Part shown: positions 22,264-34,643 of the stretch, piece after piece
Layout of the letters: each line of letters opens with the position of its first letter
Numbering within the stretch: position 1 is the stretch's first letter
Assembly: GCF_033473495.1 (NCBI RefSeq)
Contig: NC_088942.1
Coordinates: forward strand, 124,001-188,000
Direction of reading: 5' to 3'
Length of the DNA stretch: 64,000 nt
Source: Cercospora beticola
Lineage: Eukaryota; Ascomycota; Dothideomycetes; Mycosphaerellales; Mycosphaerellaceae
The notes under the pieces: model-generated
What the model was told of the DNA's origin: nothing
The model's input: only the letters and a program-made list of their open reading frames with translations
Database searches by the model: none
Translations under genes and position numbers: made by a program

Positions 22264-23520
22264 AAGCCCGCAGAGAAAATGAAGATCCAAGACTTGAACC
22301 TTTACCGCCACGGCGGCAGTTGAGACGGTAGTTCTTCTTTGTGATGATTATTTAGCGACTTTTGAACATAATCGGCGTTGTTTTTCTCAACTGGGGACGG
22401 TCAAAGTCTTGTTATATGGCTGAGAGGCGGGCGACGGTCTGTATGATACCAGATTGCATGTGCTTGGGAGATGAAGACATACCATCCAGAATAGCATGGC
22501 AAAAGTAAAATCATAACACTCGTTCTACGAAAACGACGACCACGCAATGACGGGTGACGCTTTGTTCATATAGTCGGCTCTGCGTGAGCTGGTGGGACGA
22601 TTGTGAGATGTATCACGCCACGAGCTGATGTGGTGATATTGTTGTTGCGGCATCCATCTGATATATGCGTATCTGATCTCAGAGGCATGGCTGCTGCTCT
22701 TCCTTGCCGCCGTGCCTTCTTCTCCTCTCTCCTACCGCAGCAACATCGAGTTCTTTCGTCGTGGACCACGCATTCCGCGGCAAACGCGTGCGCTCCTTCA
22801 TTTCCTCTCGTGCTTTAAGACTTGGCTTCTGCCTCGAGACATTGGCACTGCTGCCTGCACTACATTAAGTCGCACCCCCTTGGAAAGCTTGGTCCTGCCT
22901 GAGGACGGGAACGGCGTTCGGTTTTGAACGCCGACCTGGCAATTCAAACCCCAAATGTTCAGGTTCAGGAGGCTTACATACACAACATTCTCGATCGGCA
23001 CGGAGCGGCCGCATTGTAGTACGACTTCCATTCGCACGAAATCGACTGACTTTCCGATACTGCAGTAGCTGGTCCACCAACGGCGTTCTGTTCTTAACTC
23101 CGCGCATGCTATGCCCATATTCGCCAAAGTACGAACGCCACGACTTGCTGGTGTGCATGCTAGCTCGTATGGTGGTGAGATCCACCATCCATCAAGAACG
23201 ATCTCTGTAAGGATGAGCCTCTCGGCGCCAGTCGGGAGACGGTACTTCCGGTAGGAACATGCAGCCAGGACCAAACACCGCGTGCGGCTGGCCTCTTAAC
23301 TCAGTAATCACGGTGAGTCGTAACGACAGGCATTTTGATGACTTTACTACTGCATTTGCTTCAAAGTTGGGCGTGGACCATGTCGGGTATGAGGACAACT
23401 GACAAACAGCACTGAAGCGACGTTTGAAAGCCGAATTTCTCCCATCTATCTTACAATCCTACACAGTCGAAGGCCACCACGAAACATTGCCTGGCGATAC
23501 TTTCGCGTTGCGCAATCAAG
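22264..23520. other. Intergenic
   Basis: No gene I can support. A minus-strand frame at 22798-23274 (158 codons) begins without an ATG and matches nothing I know. Confidence 0.45.
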
Positions 23521-25263
23521 ATGGGCATCTTAAAAGACCTTGAGACATTCATGGTCAACACTGGCCATCTTAGAGAGGCCGGCATTCCATCAGTGTCAGT
23601 GGCTTATCTCGATGATCCTCTAAGTCCGATACAGCACAACGTCACTTCGAGAGGCGAAGAGAATTGCGAAACGATATACCAAGCCTGCAGCATATCGAAG
23701 GCGATAACAGCGTTAGCTGTCGCCAAGCTTGTGGACCAAGGCAGATTGAAATACGAGACCAAGGCCATCGACCATATCCCAGCAAACATCATAAACGCTA
23801 TTGTCGACGATAATACAAGACATTTGCTACGATATGTGACGATAGCCATGCTTCTCAGCCATCGGTCCGGCTTGTCCCAACATGGCTTTCCCGGATATAT
23901 GGGCGAGCCTGCGAAGTACGCGGAGATTTTTACTGGCAAGCCGCCTTCCAACACACCGCGAATACGGTTTGACAGCTTTCCTGGGAGTTGCTTCAGCTAC
24001 TCGGGAGGAGGCTTTACCCTTCTACAGTTAGTACTGGAGCAGATCACTTGGACACCGTTCGCCGACCTGATGCAGGAAATGGTATTGACGCCATTAAATA
24101 TGCATCGAAGTCGCTATGGCGATCCCGCTCCTGGCGACAATAACTATGCCAGAGCACATGTGACTGCCTTCACACCCGGCACTCCCTCACCTCGGGGCTA
24201 CCATCGATTTACGGAGCTTGCAGCAGCTGGACTTTGGACGACCCCTTCGGATCTACTCAAAGCGACTTCCGCAATACAGAAATCGCTCTATTCAAACGAC
24301 GGCTTCCTGACTACCAAGACAGCACGCAAGATGCTCAGTCTCGCAGCTCCTCATGATGAAAACTCATCGATGGGTCTTGGATGGGCTCTGAACGAGACGT
24401 TCTTCGGGCATTCGGGAGACAACGATCCAGGATATACCTGCTACGTGCTTTCCACGCACAGAATCAAAGAAATACCTGAATGCATTAACAACCCTCGCCT
24501 CATGAGCCTCGCCATCATGACGAACTCCGCCCTCGGGTGGCCGGTAATCAAGAAATTGGTAGCGGCAATATTTGCGTTCCGAGGTTGGCCACAGTACGAT
24601 AAACTGCCCGGTTGTGGAAAACTGACCGACATTGTGCCTTACCCTGTTCCCGAAGGTGTCAACTTTGGAGACTTGTGGACTGATTTTATTGGCACATGGA
24701 CAGCGCGAAAGAAACCGCCACAGTCCAGGAACTCGCCACCGACACCAACGATCTCTGTGACACCGGCGAATGCGTTTCACTCTTTCCAGTCTCCACAAAT
24801 TCAAAGTCCCGATGGTCGCGTTCAAACGCCCACTCTCCTTGTGAATTCACTGAATCTGGGAGGCGTTGGTACGGGAACAAAGACACCAACCAGCACAAAC
24901 TCAAATGAAGTGACTGTAGGAGAGTGGGAACTCTTCTCGGATAATGGCATCCCCATGCTTGCCTTCGAAGGCGTTGGTGAATCAATGCGACTACACCCAG
25001 GTGCGGCTCCGTGGTACAGGTTAGGTGGCCGCGTCGTCCAGACTTTCAGTGTGATTGGACTTGAGCTGGCGATCAGATTGTGCTCGAACAAGAAGTACCT
25101 GGACTGGGGTGTCATGAATGGGGGTTCTCCTGGTGGTGGTGCTGGATGGCATGCTGTTCCGGTAGGCGGTGGTGGACAAGATGGTGGTGCGGAGGACGAA
25201 TTGTGGATTGAATTGGTCCAAGGAAATGATGGGGATGTGGTAACATTGAGGAGAGTAGGGTGA
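23521..25263 (+). CDS. Beta-lactamase-related serine hydrolase with C-terminal extension, 580 aa
   Basis: Intronless. The serine beta-lactamase/penicillin-binding-protein fold is marked by the S-x-x-K nucleophile motif S57-I-S-K60 (QACSISKAI), the Tyr motif FSYSGGG around Tyr160, MLLSHRSGL in between, and the third motif FGHSGDN around His297 in place of KTG. These identify the class C/LACTB-type hydrolase family (PF00144). Fungal members are mostly uncharacterised esterases or peptidases. After about residue 380 comes a Pro/Ser/Thr linker and a C-terminal domain with WYRLGGRV and Gly-rich loops. No signal peptide or membrane segment, so cytosolic by inference. The sequence does not show the substrate. 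Confidence 0.88.
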   Translation: MGILKDLETFMVNTGHLREAGIPSVSVAYLDDPLSPIQHNVTSRGEENCETIYQACSISKAITALAVAKLVDQGRLKYETKAIDHIPANIINAIVDDNTRHLLRYVTIAMLLSHRSGLSQHGFPGYMGEPAKYAEIFTGKPPSNTPRIRFDSFPGSCFSYSGGGFTLLQLVLEQITWTPFADLMQEMVLTPLNMHRSRYGDPAPGDNNYARAHVTAFTPGTPSPRGYHRFTELAAAGLWTTPSDLLKATSAIQKSLYSNDGFLTTKTARKMLSLAAPHDENSSMGLGWALNETFFGHSGDNDPGYTCYVLSTHRIKEIPECINNPRLMSLAIMTNSALGWPVIKKLVAAIFAFRGWPQYDKLPGCGKLTDIVPYPVPEGVNFGDLWTDFIGTWTARKKPPQSRNSPPTPTISVTPANAFHSFQSPQIQSPDGRVQTPTLLVNSLNLGGVGTGTKTPTSTNSNEVTVGEWELFSDNGIPMLAFEGVGESMRLHPGAAPWYRLGGRVVQTFSVIGLELAIRLCSNKKYLDWGVMNGGSPGGGAGWHAVPVGGGGQDGGAEDELWIELVQGNDGDVVTLRRVG

Positions 25264-26106
25264 GAATAAGAAGTGACACACGTTGTACGAGATTGCGAAA
25301 GCTTGTAAAAAAAACCGGGTGGTTGTGTAACCATCGCCTCCATCATCCAGAATTTAGCGTTCAGATTAAAATCACGAAAAGACAAAATCTCAACTCCTCC
25401 CCATCGTATCTTCTTCCAACGACACACAAATAAAGCGATATCCCCATTCTCATCTCACATCTGTCTTCTGACCCTGTTCCAAGCGACAGTAGCCGGCTGA
25501 TGTGCGAAAATCTGTCCTGGGTCGTCAAGTCAGTAACCCTAACATTTAACCCCAAACCCTAAGGAGTGCTTCATAACGTCATTGGAACGAGTCTGAACGA
25601 GAGGGAAACACAAGACGAGCGCATCGAAGTCGGTCCACACTGCATCAATTCTCGTTATCCAAATAGTAAGTACGACTAAGCTACCTGACTGCCTGCCATC
25701 GTAAGACTCGCTCAAGAGGATATCATAAAATTGCAAGGATTGACAGAAATGAACTTCAGAAGGGTCGCGAGCAAATAACAACAGGTTCCTCTCTTCATGA
25801 ATTCTCTTGCTTCGACGAAGCTCATTTGACGTGGGTCCTGCTTCCAGTCATTGGAGCTAGCTCCCTGCTCTCTCCCTTCCTTCTTTGTCGTCCCGAGCGT
25901 CGGCGACGACTACCACATAACATCCTTCAATCCTGATGCTTCCAAGTTTTTTTTTTTCAATCCTCCTCCAAGCCTTCCAAGAACGGCAACAACAACAATA
26001 ACGCCCAGAGCGCCATCGCTCAAATTTTTCAAAAAGTCCCCTCCAATCCCCAAAAGGTTTCAAGTCATCTTTCCTCATTGTCTCAAACCAGAAGAATGAA
26101 AACCAA
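25264..26106. other. Intergenic between convergent genes
   Basis: 3' flanks of the serine hydrolase and rad21. It holds homopolymer T runs and two CCCTAA-type words (about 25531-25562). No gene is seen. Confidence 0.5.
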
Positions 26107-28047
26107 TTAAGCTTCGATCGAGACCTCCGTAGCCAATTCCCGCGCCCTCGAGGCGGCCGCATCAGCAGCAGCAGTAGCATCTTGTTCTTGGCTAGCGATC
26201 TCTCCTCCAGATTGCATCTCTGCCCAGTCACCCCACAGTCCTCGCTTCCCTCGGACCTTGATAGGATTACCCAGACCCTTGCTATCTTGCTCAACGGCGA
26301 TTGCATCCTTCGTGCCAAGGACAAGAAGCTCGAAGAACATCTTAGTTGCGTCTTGTCGCGTGGTCTGATTTTCAGGACATAGATCTGTGAATTTCGCCAC
26401 GGTCTTCACGCGTTTGCTAGGGGTTGGAGGTTCATTAGCGTCTTTGGGGTGATCAGGCGCGAAATGTTCGCGGAGCATGTGGACCATCTTCTTTGTGCCG
26501 ATGGCCACGGGGCCAGATTGTGAAGGGTGGAGGAGAGGAGCTTCGGTGATATCGAAATTGACGCCAGCGTCATAGGCGTCGTCTTCGTGAATGTCATCGT
26601 CCAGATTCAATGGAGCTTCTTCGTCATCGACAGTGGCATCGAAGTCTGCTCCGGCACCTCCCATTTGGACACCAGAGTCTTCGTCAACAGGAATTTCAAG
26701 TTGAGGAGTCTCCTGCCTGTCGCTACCCGTATCGACGTCTGCGATGCCAGAGTCTCGCTTGCGCTTCTTGTCGCCCGCGCTACGGACGACTTCGAGGGAC
26801 AGTATGCCGCGGAGTTCTGGTGCCCAGCCTTGCATGCGACCATCACCCATGAGATTGCTGACAAAAGTGCCGTTGCGTTGCATTTCCATCAGTGACAGGA
26901 GAAGAGGATCACGAGGTAGATAAGTAGGTGCCTTGGTAATAGCGGATCGATCGTCTTGAAGTTTCTTGATGTCGGCGTTCTTCATGGTGGTCTCGTGGTC
27001 CATGCGCACGAGCTTTCGTCGCTTGACGCGCTGCGCGGCTTGGACCATCGTTTCGTCGTCCTCATTCATGGCTGCCTGGTCGAGTTGGAAAGTTCGCTCC
27101 AGATCGCGCTCGACACTGCTACGAACGGTCGATAGAGGCGATGCGGAATCTCGTTGGCGTTGCTCCGCAGCAGCTTGAGCGCGTTCAAGAGCAGCGGCAT
27201 TGGCCCTCTCAACATCCTCGTCCATGCCCCCCATCGCCATGTCATCATCAGCGCCAGGGAGTAGATCATCAGGTTGCTCGGTAGTCTGCCGGAGAGTCGT
27301 GTCGTTATCGAAACCAAAATCGAGTCCAAGGTCGTCATTTTCAAGGAGAGTCGGTTGATCTGGTCGAGGAGTCGCTGCACGACGGCCCATTTCAATACTT
27401 GGGCCATCGCTTTCAGGTGTAGCAGCTGCACGCTCATCGTCGGGTTCAAGCCCGAGATCCAATCCGAGATCGTCGTCGTCCAGTGCCAAAGCTCGTTTCT
27501 GAGTACGCGTAGGAGTCTGGGAGTCCATGATCTGACTCATGCCATAGTCGAGAAGGGTTGGGTCCTGTCCTGGCGCACGCGCCTCAGGTTCACGGAGAAG
27601 TTCCTCAGGATCAGGCATAGGCGCGAAGAGATCTAGATCAGTGATTGTATCCGGGAGAGTCAAAGCAGCTGGGTTAGCTTTGTGGGATTGATCACTCGGC
27701 AGGTCGACGTTTCCAGGCCGGAATGCCTGTTCTGTAGTCAGTAATGTGTCGCTTTACGCGTTTCATACAGGGATCCGACGCACCATCTTGATTTTGAGCA
27801 ATGCATCGCTGCAGTCGTCCATCAAGTATTTGGCCTTTCGGTTGTAAATCTTGACGACACCCAGTAGCAGTTGCCCGCTCAGACGAAGCGCGAGTGGGGC
27901 CTGATTCTCGCCGATAATGTCTTTCACATTGTTCTCCAGGTTCGCTTGCATCACATTCTGTTTGGTAAGCTTCCGGTCCAGATTGGAGGCGAGCCAGACG
28001 CGAGCCAGTGGCCCCGTCTTGGACAACAGCGATGCCTCGTAGAACAT
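26107..28047 (-). CDS. rad21: Cohesin alpha-kleisin Rad21/Scc1/Mcd1
   Basis: Exons 28047..27784 and 27726..26107 with a 57-nt intron (GTGCGT donor, CTGAC branch), 627 residues. The N-terminal kleisin domain (about 1-105) opens MFYEASLLSKTGPLARVWLA and includes LRLSGQLLLGVVKIYNRKAKYL, which binds the Smc3 neck. A long acidic, low-complexity middle follows (DDDDLGLDLGLE), expected to carry separase-cut and phosphorylation sites. The C-terminal winged helix that binds Smc1 (about 540-605) includes AKFTDLCPENQTTRQDATKM and VRGKRGLWGDW, then an Ala-rich tail. Both terminal domains favour mitotic Rad21 over meiotic Rec8, though I infer that from overall similarity only. Confidence 0.93.
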
Positions 28048-28658
28048 GATTGCGGTAGTGTAGAGGATATAGTCGCCCTACGCGACAATGGTGGTGGTGT
28101 TTGCAGTAGAGTGGAATGGGTGGTGTTGGGATTACAAGCAATGCGCTGCGTGGTGATGTTCGCGTTGTTATGATGCGGCGCTGGACGCGTCTGCCTGTGG
28201 TCGCAAATGGCCGGGCGCACGTCACTCGGCGCCGCGCATGTCGTGAATGTCGCAAATGGATCGCAGATACCGTCGTAACCCCGGGCGTGCGGTGTCGTCG
28301 GGTGGTGGCGGCGTGCGGGCGGTGTGGTGAGGTGTTGTGCGATGGTGGTGATGTGGGCGTGCGAGACAGCGAGAGCGCTGGCGTTCCTGGCTGTCTGCTC
28401 AATCCGGAAAGACGGGTGGCTGGGAAAGACCGACCGGTTATTGGCGCGTACCCGGACCTGCTGGCTGCACGCGGTCCGACAGGGATGTTTTCCCTGAGAG
28501 AACACCTTTGCGACTCGCCCACGTCTATTGCTGCACTCGATCGATATTGTGGCTCCAGCACACCAAGCGAGACCGACAGATAGCGGCGTTCCGACTCGAT
28601 GCGATCACGACGACGACGAGAGAATTGAACGACAGCCTTCTTCATGGCGGGTTAGAGA
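28048..28658. other. Divergent promoter region between rad21 and pmr1
   Basis: About 610 bp separate two start codons on opposite strands. The overlapping open frames look like chance frames in GC-rich DNA. Confidence 0.55.
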
Positions 28659-31600
28659 ATGTCGAGATCCACCAGTCCCAGCACCATCATCCCGCTACAC
28701 CACCACAATGGATCCACGACTCCGTCCAAGCAACACTCTCCATCCCTGGCACCGCCGTCTACAGGAGCCAGCCATTTGCGGAATAGCAGTCGTATCAGAT
28801 TGCCCGGCCAGCAGTCGGTGACATCGCAGCATGCCGTGCTGACCCTCAATCAAGTCGCCGAGCGGCATTCCACTTCGCTGTCGAATGGCTTGCACCCGGG
28901 AGAGGCTAGTACACGATTGCACGTTCAAGGACCGAATGAGCTGCCAGGGGAGGAGCCAGAGCCGTTGTGGCTGCGCTTCGTCAAGCAGTTCAAGGAGACG
29001 CTCATTTTGCTGTTATTGGCAAGTGCTGCCATCTCGGCCGTGATGGGCAACTACGACGATGCGCTGTCGATCGCCATTGCTGTGACGATTGTCGTGAGTG
29101 TAGCATTTGTGCAGGAGTATCGAAGTGAGAAGAGCTTGGAGGCTTTGAACCAGCTGGTTCCACATTACGCGCATGTGATCCGGGGCACGACCGCGCCGGC
29201 TTTGGACGACGGAGATTTTGACAGCGAAGAGAAGGCCACAAAAGCGAGCACCACCATCTCGGCCTCGCAGCTGGTGACTGGTGATCTGGTTTTGTTCCAC
29301 ACTGGGGACAGGATACCTGCAGACATTCGCATTACACACGCTGCGGACCTTAGCATTGATGAAAGTAATCTGACGGGTGAGAATGAGCCGGTGTCGAAGA
29401 ACCCCGAAACTCTGGGGCCAGTCGCATATGCAAATGGCAGTACAGATCCGAGCACTCTGCTTCGAAGCGGGGAGATCAGGTTGACGGATCAACACAATAT
29501 CGCTTTCCAAGGAACTCTGGTGAGATCAGGATACGGGCAAGGTGTTGTCATTAGTACCGGAGGCGACACAGAATTTGGTGCAATCAGCGCATCGTTGGCA
29601 GAAATTGAGTCTCCTCGAACACCTTTACAGGAGAGCATGGATCGCTTAGGCAAGGAGCTGAGCTACATGTCCTTCGGAGTTATCTCTCTCATCATGCTCG
29701 TGGGACTATGGCGAGGCAGAAAGTTCCTGGAGCTCTTTCAAATTGGTGTCTCCCTTGCTGTCGCGGCCATTCCCGAAGGTCTTCCGATCATTGTCACAGT
29801 GACACTCGCGCTGGGTGTGCTGCGTATGAGCAGGAGAAATGCCATTGTACGGAGACTACCCTCGGTCGAGACTCTGGGCTCAGTGAATGTTGTGTGCTCC
29901 GACAAGACAGGCACTTTGACGCAGAATCACATGACAGCAACACGAATGTGGAGTTTCGGTGACAACAAGCCACAGGAGGTCGACAAGGTCAGAGCGGAGG
30001 CGCCAAATGCTGCCACCACTCAAGCAGTTCTACGAAGTGCCAATATTGTCAACAACGGACGACTAAACACGCACACCCATGGCCAAATCACGGCGGCAAG
30101 CGCTGCTGTCCTTGCTAGCACCGGCGGTCAGGACGATCTTGCGAATGCTAAAAGTAGGTGGGCAGGGCAACCGACGGACGTTGCACTGCTCGACCTGCTC
30201 GATCACTTCCACGAGGATGATGTGCGTGGTCGTCTGGGAGATCGGAAACACGAAGTGCCATTCTCTAGTGAGCGAAAGTGGATGGGTGTGATATTGGAAG
30301 GCTCCGATGGTAACAATACAGCCTATGTGAAAGGCGCGCTTGAACGTGTTATCACCAGATGTGACACGTATATCTCCAGCCAAGGAGAAGTGGTGCTTGA
30401 TGACAAGCGCAAGCAGGAAGTCGATACTGCAGCGCGAGAAATGGCCGAAGAAGGGCTGCGCGTTCTGGCGTTCGCTTCTGGTCCCGTGCGATTGCGCAAT
30501 CTACCCAGCCGCAACGTCAGCAGAGACGTGAGTGTGAGCAGTCGGTCTTCGACTCCAGGTCTAGGAAAGCCAGCACAGAATGGAGAGGAAATGTACACCG
30601 GACTCTGTTTCGGTGGTTTGATCGGCATGTCAGATCCTCCTCGCAAGGGAGTGGACAGATCGATCCGCCGACTCATGGCTGGCGGCGTCAAAGTGATCAT
30701 GATCACTGGAGATGCCGAGACGACTGCAGTCGCAATTGCCAAAAAGCTAGGCATGCCTGTCAACCTGAATTCAGCTATCGGCTCGCCAGTGTTGCGAGGT
30801 GATCAAATCGACCAGATGAGTGAAGCCGACCTTGCGGATGCGATGAGCAGGATTTCCATTTTCGCACGAACGTCGCCCGAGCACAAGCTCAAGATCATCA
30901 GCGCTTTGCAAAGTCGAGGGGACGTCGTAGCCATGACCGGCGACGGTGTCAACGATGCGCCAGCACTCAAGAAAGCAGACATTGGAATCTCAATGGGCAA
31001 ATTAGGCACAGATGTGGCCAAAGAAGCAGCCGACATGATTCTCACCGACGACGATTTCAGCACGATTCTCAATGCCATTGAAGAAGGCAAGGGCATTTTC
31101 TACAACATTCAGAATTTCATTACGTTCCAACTGTCAACGAGTATTGCAGCACTCGGGTTGGTCATGCTAAGTTCTCTCGGGGGATGGAAGAACCCTCTTA
31201 ATGCAATGCAAATTCTTTGGATCAGTGAGTACACACCGACCTCACCTGCATGCAGCACGTTTACTGACGATGTGACCCAGATATTATTATGGACGGCCCA
31301 CCCGCGCAATCCCTCGGCGTCGAACCAGTCGACCCAGCGCTCCTGACACAACCTCCTCGACCTCGCGATGCCCGCGTCCTCACGCCTCGCCTCATTCGCA
31401 GAGTCCTCCAATCCGCAGTCGTCATCCTCATCGGCACTCTCTACACCTACGTCTCCAACCTCACAGCAGAAGACCTCGCCGCACATTCCGTCAGCGCGCG
31501 CGACACGACGCTGACCTTCACCCAATTCGTCCTCTTCGACATGTTCAACGCCCTATCCTGCCGGTCCGCCAACAGATCTGTCCTTCGTGGCGAAGTCCCC

Positions 31601-31882
31601 TTACTGCCTGCACATTGGATCGGAAAAAACGCTGCGCAAGGACAAGAAGGCAATGTCATGTTTACTTATGCTGTTCTGGGTTCTCTGATTGGACAGGCGA
31701 TGGTGATCTATTTCCCGCCTTTGCAGTCGGTGTTCCAGACGGAAGCGTTGAGTTTGATGGATTTGGTGAGGTTGATTGCGTTGGCGAGTGTAGTTTTGTG
31801 GGTTGATGAGGGGAGGAAGTTTTATGAGAGGAGGAAGGCTGGGGCTATGACTGGGGTGGGGAGGTTGTCGAGGATGGTGTGA
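28659..31882 (+). CDS. pmr1: Golgi P-type Ca2+/Mn2+-ATPase Pmr1 (SPCA type)
   Basis: Exons 28659..31224 and 31281..31882, with a 56-nt intron (GTGAGT...CCCAG) inside the conserved [13 protein letters not shown] segment, give 1055 residues. The Ser/Pro-rich N-tail (about 1-60) is followed by the cation-ATPase N-domain ([20 protein letters not shown]), the PEGLP helix ([18 protein letters not shown]), phosphorylation site Asp415 in [13 protein letters not shown], the ATP-binding region with KGALERV, and the hinge [17 protein letters not shown]. It closes with the C-terminal membrane helices. These are diagnostic P2A ATPase motifs; [31 protein letters not shown] sequence (here [16 protein letters not shown]) points to SPCA/Pmr1 rather than SERCA. 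It loads the Golgi with Ca2+ and Mn2+ for glycosylation and secretion. Confidence 0.94.
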
Positions 31883-32356
31883 TCTTCAATGTACTTATTT
31901 CGGGACGGTCGCATTGGTTTGTAAAGCAAAGGACAGGGAAGCAAAGCGTAGGCGTTGATGGCTAAGTGTAGGAAAGAGGCACAATGTGATGGGGCTAGTG
32001 AGGACGCTCTGACCGACTGGTATGTTGGTGGGCGCCAGCTGTTTCTGTTGTATGTATAGTGTATATTGCTCTCTTTCCTTTAACTTTGCAAACTTTCCCA
32101 TATACTTTGTACTTAGTGATGCTTGCAAATGCAAGAAGCATAGAAATGTTGGAACCACCAGCAAATTCAATGCTGCGAAGAAGCCAGAGCTGATATGAGT
32201 CGCGAGAACCCAGGAGAAGTTGCGCTGCCCGTCGAAACCAAGTACACATCGTTGATAGATATAAGTCTTCCATTTGGACTACGGACTTGATCGTTTGGTA
32301 GACATTCAACATCAGATTTGCAAAATCGTTTTTTTTTTCCCATCATTCGATCACAA
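31883..32356. other. Intergenic between convergent genes
   Basis: 3' flanks of pmr1 and the sugar transporter. A run of ten T lies near 32328. No gene is seen. Confidence 0.5.
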
Positions 32357-34057
32357 TCATTTCTTCAACCCTCCAATATCCGCAATCTGCTCCACATCTC
32401 CCTCATTCTTTGAGTCATCGATGATGATACTCATTTGTCTTTGCGCAGCATCGGATTTCGCGAAGAGGCGATCGACGTCTTCGAGAGCGAGACCTTTGGT
32501 TTCGGGGAAGAAGAGGTAGATTATGGGGACCCAGGTTGCGTTGAGGACCTAGTATGAATACGTTAGAGAGATGAGTAAGTTGGGGTTTGTGCGCGGGGGA
32601 ACTTACAGCGAAGATAATGTACGTCCTGTATCCAATGTTCCGAATTGCAGGAGGAGTGATGTATACGATCATGAAGTTGCAAATCCAATTACAAGCCGTC
32701 GAAACAGCTGATCCACGTTGACGGAGTTTAAGCGGAAGGATCTCAGAGGGGTACACCCAAACCGTAGCCTGGAAACCAATCGTAAACGCTCCTTGGAAAA
32801 TAAACAACATCGCAGCAGCGCCTGCTCCGCATGCTGTGGCGATTGCGGTATCGTTTTGGACGTTCCAGATGAGGCCTGTTTGCACGACCATGACGGCTGC
32901 CATGAGGGAAATCATGCTGAGGAAGAGCGGGCGGCGGCCGATGCGGTCGATGAGGAACCAGGGGATGAAAGAGGCGAGGAAGAACCAGGTGTTGAGGATG
33001 CCGGACATGAGGGCGGAGAAGTTGGGGGAGAAGTTGAGGGAGTCTTGGAAGAGGGTGTTGGAGTAGTAGATGAGGGCGTTGATGCCGCCTGCGAAGAAGA
33101 ACAGTCAGTCGTCACGGTCCATCAAGGAAGGGGATGTAATGGTGTGGACTCACCCAACTGCTGAAAAATCTGCACCGCGCAAGCGATCAAGAATCTCCGT
33201 CGGCTCTGGATATCGTCGTTCTTGAGTAGATCCCCCCAGGTCCCAGCTCCAATACTCGCCTCATAAGCCACCACATTCGAAATCTCCTGATACGTCCTCT
33301 CAATCGCCTCTTCACTCATCTTCCCCTTATTCAACCTCCTTATAACATCCAACCCTTCTTCTCCCCGATGATGCGAAATCAACCATCTCGGCGTCTCGGG
33401 AACGATCATAATAATCGCCAACATGGGGATCAAGAATACGCATTGCAGAATAACCGGTGTTCTCCAAACGAAACTCGAACCTCCTGGAATCCGGCCAAAA
33501 GCGTAATCGATCCAGTAGACTAACATAATTCCGAAGTTAAGACAGGAGAGCTGCGCACAAACGTAAATTCCTCGAGTTGCTTTGGGCGCAAATTCGGCCA
33601 TCATGACTGGAGCGGTGGAATTGATTGCACCCATTCCTACTCCGCTTACGATTCGTGCGATGATCATGTGAGCTTTCGAATAGGCCGTAGCTTGTAAGAG
33701 AGCGCCTATGATCATAATGATCACGCCAATGAAGATGGATTTTCGGCGTCCGAGGGATTCGCCGATGAAAGATGTGATTACGGCGCCGATGAAACAGCCG
33801 ATCTCGTAGATGGCGACGATGAGGGCGATCATGTTTGTGCCGTAGGAGGTTTTTGTTGTGATGTTGAAGGTTGCGTCGAAGGCGGGGGTGTTGACGAGGC
33901 CGCCCATGAGGCCGTTGTCTGTGAGGGAGTGTCAGTATCGAGTGTGGGTGTTGTGGAGAGGGGATGGTTTGATGGTACCATAGCCGATGAGGAAGAAACT
34001 GAGACAGGTGAGCGATGTCACCGTCAACATGAGGGCGCGGCCCTCGAGTTGGAGCAT
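32357..34057 (-). CDS. MFS sugar transporter (PF00083 family)
   Basis: Four exons: 34057..33979, 33918..33154, 33088..32607 and 32548..32357, for 505 residues. All introns are 58-65 nt with canonical ends. Twelve helices are expected. Signature motifs are in order: FFLIGYDNGLMGGL in helix 1, GRRKSIFIG in loop 2-3, IVSGVGMGAINSTAPV, the sugar-porter PETPRWL motif, FQQLGGINALIYYSN in helix 7, DRIGRRPLF in loop 8-9, and PETKGLALEDVDRLF at the end. The start chosen gives the family-typical MLQLEGRALML opening; a longer in-frame ATG at 34168 is unlikely. The substrate (hexose, pentose or sugar acid) is not readable. It faces the SMP-30 lactonase gene across a shared promoter, which suggests joint control. 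Confidence 0.9.
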
Positions 34058-34643
34058 CTTGATGGAGGTTGCAGTCGAGCTGCTGGATTGTGGTCGAGTT
34101 CTTGGAAGACTGGAAGCTGTGGTCTGATGATATAATGAAGCTGATATCCTGGAGAAGCAGACGTCCAATAATAAAATTGCCTTCTGAAACTCCGAGGGCC
34201 CGATCTAGATCCTCGATGGTAGTGATAAACTTCCAGTCTACGCGACGTGGACCATGATGTTGGAAAGGTGTTTGGTACCGGCCTCCAGAAGAGCAAGTTG
34301 GACACTTGTAATAGGACTCTCCGCAAAATTCGCGATCTCCTGGCCCCCGGGGGGAGGTGGGCGCCTTTATCCTCTGTCAAAGGACCATCGTCGTGCCATG
34401 TGTTGATCCAGGTCTAGGCCGCTAGCAGGGTTAGCTCGAAACATCACCCGTGGGGATTAAGGTCTGGAGTCAAGCTTTGACGCCAGTGGGTATCGTGCAT
34501 CGGTGTCGGCAACGACACATGGCCACTGCACGGCGGTATTTGACGGCTTTGGAGCACGACTGCTCTTTGCACGTCTGGTCACTATTTCTTGCCCTCTGCC
34601 ACATATAGGTTTTCGGGCTATTGAACTTGTCAAAGTCAGCAAG
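34058..34643. promoter_or_regulatory. Shared divergent promoter, sugar transporter / lactonase
   Basis: About 585 bp between two start codons transcribed away from each other. It contains a C/G-rich palindrome-like core (GGCCCCCGGGGGG, near 34344). No gene is seen inside. Confidence 0.5.

Noticed and set aside
22798..23398. Two minus-strand frames that could form a gene
   Set aside because: The longer one begins without ATG and no in-phase splice joins them; no recognisable motif.
26527..27636. Plus-strand frames opposite rad21
   Set aside because: Antisense shadows of the low-complexity acidic middle of the kleisin.
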